Below are positions 1 through 5,755 of a DNA stretch of 6,547 nt, in pieces. This DNA is from JBKHBQ01 sp046542305 (GTDB lineage: Bacteria; Bacteroidota; Bacteroidia; Bacteroidales; 4484-276): the NCBI GenBank assembly GCA_046542305.1, contig JBKHBQ010000221.1:1-6547 (forward strand), written 5' to 3'. The position numbers were made by a program, and so were the translations under genes. The notes beneath the pieces are model-generated. The model did not search any database. It was not told the origin of the DNA and saw nothing but the letters and a program-made list of their open reading frames with translations. Each line of letters starts with the position of its first letter. Within the stretch, counting starts at the first letter, position 1.

Positions 1-136
1 GCCAGGGCTGCGAATTGCTTGCCGACGGCGCCAGGCGTGCAGCCTCGAGGCACCGCAGAATGGCATCGCTCGGCACCGGCTGATCCTTGTATTTTCGTGC
101 ACTGAATCTCTGCTTCACAAGTTCTGAAAATTTCAT
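1..136 (-). CDS. Nitroreductase family protein, N-terminal fragment (cut by window edge)
   Basis: Only the first 45 codons are present, read from ATG at 136 down to base 2; the rest lies beyond the window. The peptide begins MKFSELVKQRFSARKY and continues through EAARLAPSASNSQPW. This is the classic start of the FMN-dependent nitroreductase fold: an R-x-S-x-R-x-Y/F segment near residues 10-16 whose arginines contact the FMN phosphate, then leAArlAPSa-N-QPW near residues 31-45. Family members are soluble flavoenzymes that use NAD(P)H to reduce nitroaromatics, quinones or other electrophiles; the true substrate cannot be told from this piece. The gene is divergent from the MATE exporter at 332. 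There is no strong Shine-Dalgarno sequence, only an AGGA (minus strand) about 14 bases upstream. Family assignment is firm; subfamily is unknown. Confidence 0.87.
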   Translation of the reverse strand, partial: MKFSELVKQRFSARKYKDQPVPSDAILRCLEAARLAPSASNSQPW

Positions 137-160
137 AATTCAAATATTTTTCCTGATGGC

Positions 161-168
161 CAAAATAA
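161..168 (-). promoter_or_regulatory. Possible -7 box for the nitroreductase gene
   Basis: On the minus strand this reads TTATTTTG, one mismatch from the Bacteroidota -7 consensus TAnnTTTG. It sits about 25 bases upstream of the nitroreductase ATG at 136. No -33 TTTG is visible; instead the -33 region and everything upstream falls in the A-rich purine strand of the adjacent repeat tract. A second one-mismatch match (AATATTTG, 141-148) lies too close to the start to be a likely promoter. Weak evidence. Confidence 0.3.
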
Positions 169-169
169 G

Positions 170-267
170 CTTTTCTCTTTTTCTTTTTTTCTTTTTTTCT
201 TTTTTCTTTTTTCTTTTTTCTTTTTTCTTTTTTCTTTTTCTCTTTTTTCTTTTTCTCTTTTCCTTCC
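170..267. repeat. 98-base pure pyrimidine tract, degenerate CTTTTTT tandem repeat
   Basis: Every base from 170 to 267 is C or T on the plus strand (G or A on the minus strand). Single C residues are spaced mostly 7 bases apart: Cs at 199, 206, 213, 220, 227 and 234 give five perfect CTTTTTT units, flanked by units of 6 or 8 bases (Cs at 183, 191, 240, 242, 249, 255). The tract ends in a less regular TCCTTCC. It fills most of the divergent gap between the nitroreductase and MATE genes and ends 64 bases before the MATE start. Such tracts are prone to slippage and can bend or form triplex DNA; any regulatory role is inference. A plus-strand open frame through it encodes only a Phe/Leu/Ser run and is not a gene. 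Confidence 0.95.
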
Positions 268-320
268 ATTATGTAAACATTCTGCCATCAATCCGGTTTA
301 TGGGAGCAACGATTATCCGC

Positions 321-325
321 AGGGA
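321..325 (+). promoter_or_regulatory. Shine-Dalgarno-like site for the MATE gene
   Basis: AGGGA lies six bases before the ATG at 332. This supports 332 as the start over the nearby ATG at 300, which is out of frame. It is the clearest purine-rich ribosome-binding candidate in a window where most starts have none. Confidence 0.45.
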
Positions 326-331
326 AAGCTT

Positions 332-1762
332 ATGCCGCCACGCCTCGATTTTACGGAAGCGTCCATCCCGGTGCTGATCAGGAAACTTGCCGTTCCCACC
401 AGTATCGGATTTTTTTTCAACACCATGTTCAATGTGGTCGACACGTATTTCGCCGGGCTGATCTCTACCACGGCACAGGCCAGTCTGTCCCTCTCCTTCC
501 CTGTTTTCTTCATCATCCTGTCGCTGGGCATGGGCGTCGGAACCGGCACCACCGCCCTGATTGCCAACGCGCTCGGGCGGCGCAACGAAGAAGAAGCCAT
601 GATCTATGCCAGGCAGGCCATCGTATTCGGCTTCGTACTTTCCGTGCTGCTGGCTGTCATTGGCTACCTCATCGTTCCGCATCTGTTCAGGTTTATGAAT
701 GCCGAAGGCGCCTATCTTGAGGAAGCGCTTACCTATATGAACGTAATCCTGATTTCTACGGTCACCTTTCTGCTCAATGGCATTCTTAACGGAATTTTGT
801 CTTCGCGCGGCGACACGCTTTCGTTCAGGAATTTCCTTATCGCAGGATCGCTGCTTAATGTGGGCCTCGACCCGCTGCTGATTTACGGATTCTGGATCAT
901 TCCTCCGCTTGGCATCGGCGGCATCGCCCTGGCAACGGTACTGATACAGGTGGCCGGACTGGTATACATGGGCTATCGCGTTCGCTGCACGGAACTTTTT
1001 GCCCAGATCCGTCCGGAGCTTTTCAAGCCGCGTAATGATTACCTGAAAGAAATTGCCCGGCAGGGATTTCCCGCCAGCATCAACATGATGACCATCGCCA
1101 TCGGCATATTTATCATTACCTATTTCGTGAGCAAATTCGGAAAGGACGGTGTGGCGGCGTACGGCATTGCCACCCGCATCGAACAGATCGCCCTGCTGCC
1201 CACCATCGGATTGAATATTGCAGCCATCACCATCGTAGGGCAGAATTTCGGCGCCGGGCATCTGGGGCGCATTACCGAAGCCTACCGCAAAAACCTTAAA
1301 TACGGTGTGATCATCATGAGCGCCGGCATGGTGTGGGTGTTCTTGTTTGCCGGTCAGCTTATGAAAATATTTACCGACGATGGTTCCGTGATCGACATCG
1401 GGACGCAATACCTTCGGATTGCGATCATCATCTTCAATTCCTACGTGCTGATGAACATTTCCGTGGCTGTGTTGCAGGGACTGAAAAAACCCATGTTCGC
1501 CATATGGATCGGGCTGTACCGTCAATTGCTGATGCCAGTAACGGTTTTTACGCTCCTCACCGATGTTTGGGGATTAGGCCTCACCGCGATCTGGTGGGGC
1601 ATCGCCGGCATCAACTGGTCGTCCGCTGTCATTTCGGTAATATTTACCCTGCATAAGCTTCGCCGCAGCGGCATCATCAGTTCCGATAGCGGGATTATTC
1701 CACGAAATAGCGGGGACCGTTCCGCTGTGACAGATGCCTCAGCAGGGCGGCAGGATTCCTGA
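332..1762 (+). CDS. MATE family multidrug/toxin efflux transporter
   Basis: A 476-residue inner-membrane protein with about twelve hydrophobic segments in two similar halves, the usual MATE plan. Family signatures are visible: VDTYFAG (residues 36-42), GVGTGTTALIANALGRRN (68-85), DPLLIYG (180-186), AAYGIATRIEQIALLPT in the second half (275-291) and GQNFGAG (303-309). MATE proteins export cationic drugs, dyes or metabolites in exchange for Na+ or H+; the substrate and coupling ion cannot be read here. The start is set by AGGGA six bases upstream. The hydrophobic core ends near residue 440 (FTLHKLRR). Beyond this is a polar tail, and its last 22 residues (455-476, ending SAGRQDS) are encoded antisense to the end of ygeW. 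This suggests the tail is a run-on after loss of an earlier stop. The gene appears to be a single unit, divergent from the nitroreductase and convergent with the ygeY-ygeW operon. Confidence 0.95.
   Translation: MPPRLDFTEASIPVLIRKLAVPTSIGFFFNTMFNVVDTYFAGLISTTAQASLSLSFPVFFIILSLGMGVGTGTTALIANALGRRNEEEAMIYARQAIVFGFVLSVLLAVIGYLIVPHLFRFMNAEGAYLEEALTYMNVILISTVTFLLNGILNGILSSRGDTLSFRNFLIAGSLLNVGLDPLLIYGFWIIPPLGIGGIALATVLIQVAGLVYMGYRVRCTELFAQIRPELFKPRNDYLKEIARQGFPASINMMTIAIGIFIITYFVSKFGKDGVAAYGIATRIEQIALLPTIGLNIAAITIVGQNFGAGHLGRITEAYRKNLKYGVIIMSAGMVWVFLFAGQLMKIFTDDGSVIDIGTQYLRIAIIIFNSYVLMNISVAVLQGLKKPMFAIWIGLYRQLLMPVTVFTLLTDVWGLGLTAIWWGIAGINWSSAVISVIFTLHKLRRSGIISSDSGIIPRNSGDRSAVTDASAGRQDS
1695..1762. 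other. Tail-to-tail coding overlap of MATE and ygeW
   Basis: The plus-strand MATE frame stops at TGA 1760-1762, while the minus-strand carbamoyltransferase stops at TAA (plus-strand 1695-1697). The 68 shared bases therefore code on both strands. There is no room for a separate terminator for either gene between their stops, so converging transcripts must overlap unless termination occurs inside the opposite gene. Confidence 0.9.
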
Positions 1763-2891
1763 ACTTGTTGGTGAGGATCATGGCGGCGATCACATAGGGT
1801 TTGTATCCTGCCTCGATCCAGGTCTGGTGCCGGTATTTTTCGAATACCTCCTTCTGCACCTCTCCGTACTCGCATGAAACTCCCGAAATATCCGCCGGCA
1901 GGCAGTGCATGTACAAAGCCGCTCCGTTGGCAGTAAGGTTCATTTTTTTCTCATTGCATTCCCAGTGCCTGTGCCTGGCATTTTGCTCCAGCCCCTCCTT
2001 TTCGAGCTGCCTGAGTCCCTCATGATCCTTTTGCCTGAGCAGTTCCGTCCGCCTTTTCATGATCGCTATCGGTGCCCAGCTTTTGGGATACACAATATCT
2101 GCATTTCTAAAGGCCTCTTCCATGCTGTGCCCGGTTTTAAAGCTGCCGCCGCTTTCGGCAGCGTGCCTTGCAGCGATATCCACCACCTCAGGCACCAGAT
2201 CGTATCCTTCGGGATGGGCCAGTTCCACGTGCATTCCCATACGGGTCATCAGCGTAATGATGCCCTGTGGCACGGAAAGCGGTTTGCCGTAGCTCGGCGA
2301 GTAAGCCCAGGTCATGGCAATTTTTTTCCCGCGCAGGTTTTCAGGCGAGCCGAAAGTTTTCGCCAGGTGCATCAGGTCGGCCAGGCTCTGGGTGGGATGG
2401 TCGAGGTCGCACTGCAGGTTGACGATCCCCGGCCGCTGCGGCAGCACGCCGTTGGTGAAGCCATCGTCCAGCGCCAGCCCCACCTCGCGCATGTAGCGGT
2501 TGCCCTCGCCCAGGTACATGTCGTCGCGAATGCCGATGATATCCGTAAGAAACGATACCATATTGGCCGTTTCCCGCACGGTTTCGCCATGCGATATCTG
2601 CGATTTCTGCTCATCGAAATCCTGAACCTCCAGTCCGAGCAGGTTGCAGGCCGAGGCAAACGAAAAGCGGGTGCGGGTGGAATTATCGCGAAACAGCGAT
2701 ACCGCCAGCCCGGAGTCGAATATGCGCGGCGAAATATTTTCATCCCGGATCTCCCTGAGCAATTCGGCCACAGCCAAAATCACACCCAGTTCCTTGGTGT
2801 TTTTTTCCCAGGTAAGCAAAAAATCCTTTCCATACATGGTGTTGCCCATGGCTTCGAGCCGGTCGAATTGCTCTGTGCGGTCGTTTTTCAT
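1695..2891 (-). CDS. ygeW: YgeW-type knotted carbamoyltransferase
   Basis: A 398-residue cytoplasmic transcarbamylase, close to E. coli YgeW (about 396 residues) and much longer than ordinary ornithine carbamoyltransferases. Carbamoyl-phosphate motifs are intact: FRDNSTRTRF around S71-T-R-T-R75, DHPTQS with H165-P-x-Q168, and HCLP at 329-332. Stretches typical of YgeW are present: GKDFLLTWE (21-29), SQISHGETVRETAN (97-110), IRDDMYLG (121-128), AMTWAYSPSYGKPLSVPQG (192-210), HCLPADISGVSCEYGEV (329-345). Known: E. coli YgeW is a trefoil-knotted catabolic-type transcarbamylase, encoded in a cluster linked to purine/urate breakdown, where a ureido-amino acid would be cleaved by phosphate to carbamoyl phosphate. 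Inferred: the same reaction here. The start codon ATG at 2891 overlaps the upstream stop as ATGA, so translation is probably coupled to ygeY. An acetyl- or succinyl-ornithine carbamoyltransferase is an alternative, but the length and YgeW-specific blocks argue against it. Confidence 0.94.
   Translation of the reverse strand: MKNDRTEQFDRLEAMGNTMYGKDFLLTWEKNTKELGVILAVAELLREIRDENISPRIFDSGLAVSLFRDNSTRTRFSFASACNLLGLEVQDFDEQKSQISHGETVRETANMVSFLTDIIGIRDDMYLGEGNRYMREVGLALDDGFTNGVLPQRPGIVNLQCDLDHPTQSLADLMHLAKTFGSPENLRGKKIAMTWAYSPSYGKPLSVPQGIITLMTRMGMHVELAHPEGYDLVPEVVDIAARHAAESGGSFKTGHSMEEAFRNADIVYPKSWAPIAIMKRRTELLRQKDHEGLRQLEKEGLEQNARHRHWECNEKKMNLTANGAALYMHCLPADISGVSCEYGEVQKEVFEKYRHQTWIEAGYKPYVIAAMILTNKFRNPAALLRHLSQRNGPRYFVE
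2888..2891 (-). other. ATGA stop/start overlap joining ygeY and ygeW
   Basis: On the minus strand the ygeW start ATG and the ygeY stop TGA share four bases. No Shine-Dalgarno sequence stands before the ygeW start, so ribosomes finishing ygeY probably re-initiate on ygeW. This indicates one operon and matched protein amounts. Confidence 0.9.
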
Positions 2892-4096
2892 ATAGTAGAT
2901 TTTTGTTGTTCCGACAATTGATGAGCAAAGGAAGCATAAAATGCCGAAGCCGCCACCAGGTCGCTTACCGGCACCTTTTCATTGGGGGCGTGTGCCATCA
3001 CTTCGTTGCCCGGACCGAAACCGATCACCGGAATGCCGTACAGCCCGTTTATGGTGACGCCGTTGGTTGAAAAAGTCCATTTGTCCACCACGGGATTTTT
3101 GCCAAATACCGATTTAAAGGCATCCACGCCGGTGCGCACTGCCGGATGGTTTTCGGGAAGCAGCCAGGTGGGATAATATTGTTCCATGCCGTATCGCATG
3201 CCTGTCCAGGCGGTTTCGTTGTATACAGGGATCTCCACCCGCGCATCCAGCCCGTTGACCAGGACTTCGATCTCAGCCACGGCAGTGTCGCGCGTTTCGC
3301 CCTGCGTAAGCCGGCGGTCAAGGTGAATCCTCGCATAATCGGCCACGGCACACATGGAGGGCGCCCCCGATTCGAAATGCGAAACGGTTATGCTGCCTTT
3401 GCCGAGGAAATCGTCGTTCTTCAGGCGCCAGTTGAGTTTTTCGATGTCGAGGCAGCATTGCGAAGCCATGTATATTGCGTTCTTACCGCGCTCCGGAGCA
3501 GAGCCGTGAGCGGAGATTCCACGGAAATACACATCCATTTCCATGCGCCCGCGTTGCCCGCGATATATGTTCAGGTTGGTGGGTTCGGTGCTCACCACGA
3601 TGTCGGGGCGCAGCCGTTCCTCCTCCACCAGGTACTTCCAGCACAGGCCGTCGCAGTCTTCCTCCATCACGCTGCCTACAAAATACATCGTCAGGTTATC
3701 GCACAGTCCCAGTTGACGGATGATCTTTCCGGCAGCAATAAATGCCGCCACGCCGCCCTTCTGGTCTACGCTGCCGCGGCCATGCACAAAGCCGTCCCTG
3801 ATCTCTCCCGAGAAGGGATCGAATTCCCAGTTGCCGGGATTGCCCACATCCACGGTGTCCACATGCCCGTCGAAGGCCAGCACGGTTTTTCCGTTGCCTA
3901 TACGGCCGATTACATTACCCAGCCCGTCGAAACGGACTTCATCGAAACCGGCATCTTCCATCTGCCCGCGAATCTCATGTACCACCTCCTTCTCTTTGGC
4001 GCTCATGGATTTGATCCTTACCAGGCGGGCGAGGCTTTCAGCGGTTTCCCTTTCCATCTTTCCGGCCATTTGCCGGATGTCATCAAATGTGCTCAT
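2888..4096 (-). CDS. ygeY: YgeY-type M20 family metallohydrolase (deacylase/peptidase-like)
   Basis: A 402-residue cytoplasmic M20 zinc hydrolase, matching E. coli YgeY in length. The catalytic set is complete: H78-V-D80 (DGHVDTVD), bridging D111 (GRGSVDQKGG), catalytic base pair E145-E146 (SVMEEDCDG), metal ligand E171 (STEPTN) and C-terminal ligand H369 (MAHAPNE). H197 (GISAHGSAPERG) falls in the dimerisation domain and reaches the partner's active site in this family. Relatives include acetylornithine deacetylase, succinyl-diaminopimelate desuccinylase and carboxypeptidase G2. Context is decisive for the YgeY call: it is immediately followed by a YgeW homologue in one operon. In the E. coli-type purine/urate cluster YgeY is thought to hydrolyse a ureido- or acyl-diaminopropionate intermediate; that role here is inferred. 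No Shine-Dalgarno sequence precedes ATG 4096, but a perfect TAnnTTTG box lies about 20 bases upstream. The encoded start MSTFDD fits family N-termini. Confidence 0.92.
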   Translation of the reverse strand: MSTFDDIRQMAGKMERETAESLARLVRIKSMSAKEKEVVHEIRGQMEDAGFDEVRFDGLGNVIGRIGNGKTVLAFDGHVDTVDVGNPGNWEFDPFSGEIRDGFVHGRGSVDQKGGVAAFIAAGKIIRQLGLCDNLTMYFVGSVMEEDCDGLCWKYLVEEERLRPDIVVSTEPTNLNIYRGQRGRMEMDVYFRGISAHGSAPERGKNAIYMASQCCLDIEKLNWRLKNDDFLGKGSITVSHFESGAPSMCAVADYARIHLDRRLTQGETRDTAVAEIEVLVNGLDARVEIPVYNETAWTGMRYGMEQYYPTWLLPENHPAVRTGVDAFKSVFGKNPVVDKWTFSTNGVTINGLYGIPVIGFGPGNEVMAHAPNEKVPVSDLVAASAFYASFAHQLSEQQKSTI

Positions 4097-4116
4097 ATGT
4101 TAGAATTTGGTTCTGC

Positions 4117-4124
4117 CAAAATTA
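4117..4124 (-). promoter_or_regulatory. -7 box for the ygeY-ygeW operon
   Basis: The minus strand reads TAATTTTG, an exact match to the Bacteroidota -7 consensus TAnnTTTG, 20 bases before the ygeY ATG at 4096. This would give a leader of roughly 10-15 bases. The expected -33 TTTG is not seen; the right place holds ATTTTAC. Exact -7 match and position give moderate support. Confidence 0.5.
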
Positions 4125-4153
4125 CGAAAAACCGCCGAACCCCTGTAAAATAT

Positions 4154-4161
4154 TACATTTG
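4154..4161 (+). promoter_or_regulatory. -7 box for the IMPACT/YigZ family gene
   Basis: TACATTTG is an exact match to TAnnTTTG, 16 bases before the ATG at 4178, implying a very short leader. No good -33 TTTG lies at the expected distance. Its position, just upstream of a gene whose 5' neighbour is divergent, fits a promoter, and the minus-strand box at 4117-4124 is only about 30 bases away. Confidence 0.5.
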
Positions 4162-4177
4162 CAAACAAAAAGACTTC

Positions 4178-4792
4178 ATGGAATTTCACGATACCTACCG
4201 AACGCTGGCCGGTCGTTCTGAGGGCCTGTTCAAGGACAAGGGCAGCAAATTCATCGCACACGCACTGCCGGTAAACACCGAAGATCAGGTAAAGGAAGAG
4301 TTGGAAGCCATCAAAAAAAAGTACTACGATGCCCGCCATCATTGCTATGCATATATTCTTGGTTTTGAAAAGGAAGATTACCGCATGAACGACGACGGGG
4401 AGCCATCCGGTACGGCGGGCAAGCCCATCCACGGGCAGTTGCTTTCGCACGACCTCACCGATGCGCTCATCGTGGTAGTGCGCTATTTCGGCGGCACAAA
4501 GCTTGGGGTGCGGGGGCTGATCAATGCCTATAAATTTGCGGCGCAGGATGCCATTGCCAACAACAGGATCGTGACCAAAATCCTGCAGGACATTTTCGTG
4601 GTGAAGTTCGATTATGTGGACATGAACGATGTGATGCGCATCATGAAAGAAGAAGAACTGCCCCAGCTTGACCAGGATTTTCACATGACCTGCAGCCTCA
4701 CATTTGCCGTGCGAAAGGATTTTTCGGAACGCGTCAGGCAGCGGTTCGAAGATTTGCGAAAGGTGGAGATCAGCTATCTGGAGACACGATAG
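4178..4792 (+). CDS. yigZ: IMPACT family protein (YigZ/UPF0029)
   Basis: A 204-residue soluble protein of the YigZ/IMPACT family, the usual length. The conserved N-terminal domain (about residues 14-125) carries SKFIAHALPV (23-32), DARHHCYAYILG (51-62), NDDGEPSGTAGKPI (71-84) and VVVRYFGGTKLGVRGLINAY (99-118). A ferredoxin-fold C-terminal domain (about 135-204) follows. Eukaryotic IMPACT regulates translation by blocking Gcn2 activation; the bacterial role is unsettled. The frame stays open far upstream, to 3146, but that part is antisense to ygeY. Family N-termini begin at MEFHDTYRTL, so ATG 4178 is the start. No Shine-Dalgarno sequence is seen. It is divergent from ygeY with an 81-base gap and is followed after 147 bases by the flavoprotein gene, which has its own promoter. 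Confidence 0.95.
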   Translation: MEFHDTYRTLAGRSEGLFKDKGSKFIAHALPVNTEDQVKEELEAIKKKYYDARHHCYAYILGFEKEDYRMNDDGEPSGTAGKPIHGQLLSHDLTDALIVVVRYFGGTKLGVRGLINAYKFAAQDAIANNRIVTKILQDIFVVKFDYVDMNDVMRIMKEEELPQLDQDFHMTCSLTFAVRKDFSERVRQRFEDLRKVEISYLETR

Positions 4793-4889
4793 CGGCCTGA
4801 GGGTTAATCGCTATCGCTATTCCCTGCCTGCCCTCACTTACATTTTTGAACATCCCCCAACCCTTTCTGTTAAGGAACTGTTAACGCCT

Positions 4890-4919
4890 TTTGTGGCTGA
4901 TTTAAGAAATGTAATTTTG
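4890..4919 (+). promoter_or_regulatory. Bacteroidota-type promoter for the ferredoxin-NADP reductase-like gene
   Basis: TTTG at 4890-4893 and TAATTTTG at 4912-4919 match the Bacteroidota -33 and -7 elements, separated by 18 bases. The -7 box ends 20 bases before the ATG at 4940. This is the only site in the window with both elements recognisable, and the strongest clue to the phylum. Confidence 0.65.
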
Positions 4920-4939
4920 TAACATATTTTGGATTTGAA

Positions 4940-5611
4940 ATGAAAGATAAAAACGTACTGGAAAAAATAGACCATATAAAAGTTCAACAGATCAGAAACT
5001 TAACCGACTCTGCCTATGTTTTGAGATTCAACCGCAACCGCCAGCCTTTCCTGGCCGGACAGCATGTGATCCTCGGTATTAAAAATGAGAACAACGCCCG
5101 TGAGTATTCGGTTTACAGCGGTGAACAGGACGACTATTTCGAGGTGCTGATCAAAGAAGTGCTTGAAGGCGATGTATCGAAACGGCTGCGAAAACTCAAG
5201 CTGGGAAGCGAACTGCAACTCGACGGCCCCATGGGATTTTTTACCATCGAACCGGAAGATATCGAAAAGAAACATTTCGTGTTCGTTGCCACCGGAACGG
5301 GCATTGCACCGTTCAGGAGTTTTGTCAGGAGTTATCCCAACCTGGATTACCGGATCCTGCACGGGGTTCGCGATAGCAGTGAAGCCTACGATCGTGGGGA
5401 GTACAACCGGAATCGCTTCACACTCTGCACCACAGGTGATGATGGTGGCGATTTCAAAGGCCGCGTTACGGACTACCTCAGGGAAAACCCGGCGGATGCG
5501 GAAGCAGAATATTATCTTTGCGGCAACGTTAAGATGATCCATGAAGCATTTGACATTCTGAAAGAAAAGGGCATCGATCCCGACCGGATGCATGCGGAGG
5601 TTTATTTTTAA
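4940..5611 (+). CDS. Ferredoxin-NADP+ reductase-like FAD/NAD(P)-binding oxidoreductase
   Basis: A 223-residue single-chain flavoprotein of the FNR superfamily with no iron-sulfur or extra domain. The N-terminal FAD-binding barrel (about 10-105) contains FLAGQHVILG (37-46) and the flavin motif R54-E-Y-S57 (AREYSVYSG). The nucleotide-binding half (about 112-223) has ATGTGIAPFRSF (117-128), HGVRDSSEAY (141-150), YYLCGN (191-196) and a C-terminal EVYF with a terminal aromatic residue, as in bacterial FNRs. Such enzymes pass electrons between NAD(P)H and ferredoxin or flavodoxin, or act as reductase partners for other systems. No partner gene is visible here, so the acceptor is unknown. The start lacks a good Shine-Dalgarno sequence (only GGA about seven bases upstream) but has a clear promoter. 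It is probably transcribed alone: 147 bases follow the previous gene and 144 precede the next. Confidence 0.86.
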   Translation: MKDKNVLEKIDHIKVQQIRNLTDSAYVLRFNRNRQPFLAGQHVILGIKNENNAREYSVYSGEQDDYFEVLIKEVLEGDVSKRLRKLKLGSELQLDGPMGFFTIEPEDIEKKHFVFVATGTGIAPFRSFVRSYPNLDYRILHGVRDSSEAYDRGEYNRNRFTLCTTGDDGGDFKGRVTDYLRENPADAEAEYYLCGNVKMIHEAFDILKEKGIDPDRMHAEVYF

Positions 5612-5730
5612 TTACGAACAAAAATATTCCTTCCAAAAGCTGGTATCCTTAAGGTTTGATGAAGATGATATGTGTAGAGATTTATCCTGCAAAACAAAGC
5701 TTCAGTTGGTTCAGCAATGAACGGGTAACA

Positions 5731-5750
5731 ATTAACGATTAACGATTAAC
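5731..5750. repeat. Short ATTAACG tandem repeat before the miaB-like gene
   Basis: ATTAACG occurs twice and is followed by a partial third copy, ATTAAC, ending five bases before the ATG at 5756. It occupies the leader or promoter region of the miaB-like gene and supplies an in-frame TAA (5747-5749) that fixes the start. The remaining gap from 5612 shows no terminator or exact TAnnTTTG box. Confidence 0.8.
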
Positions 5751-5755
5751 TTTTG

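Noticed and set aside
87..377. A plus-strand open frame encoding a Phe/Ser/Leu run
   Set aside because: The run is just the translation of the pyrimidine repeat tract, and the ends overlap the nitroreductase and MATE genes.
269..1525. A 418-codon open frame on the minus strand, antisense to the MATE gene
   Set aside because: Its translation is rich in His, Asp, Gln and Gly with no recognisable domain, and it covers a clear MATE protein with all family motifs. It is a shadow produced by codon bias.
1905..2921. A 338-codon plus-strand open frame antisense to ygeW
   Set aside because: It has a low-complexity, His/Arg/Phe-rich translation with no motif. The opposite strand holds an intact carbamoyltransferase.
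1695..4096. The two-gene operon as an arginine-biosynthesis pair (acetylornithine deacetylase plus ornithine-type carbamoyltransferase)
   Set aside because: The carbamoyltransferase is about 70-80 residues longer than those enzymes and carries YgeW-specific blocks such as AMTWAYSPSYGKPLSVPQG; no other arg gene is nearby.
3146..4177. Upstream extension of the IMPACT/YigZ frame by 344 codons
   Set aside because: The extension is antisense to ygeY and resembles no domain; known family members begin near the internal ATG at 4178. A fusion protein is not supported.
4798..4836. TGAGGG...CCCTCA inverted repeat followed by a short T run after the IMPACT gene, as a possible terminator
   Set aside because: The stem is only 6 bp with a 27-base loop, and the T run (4843-4847) is six bases away. 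This is too weak to call a terminator.
5659..5742. A 27-codon open frame starting MKMICVEIYP between the flavoprotein and miaB-like genes
   Set aside because: There is no ribosome-binding site or recognisable similarity, and its end lies in the ATTAACG repeat. Chance is the simpler explanation.
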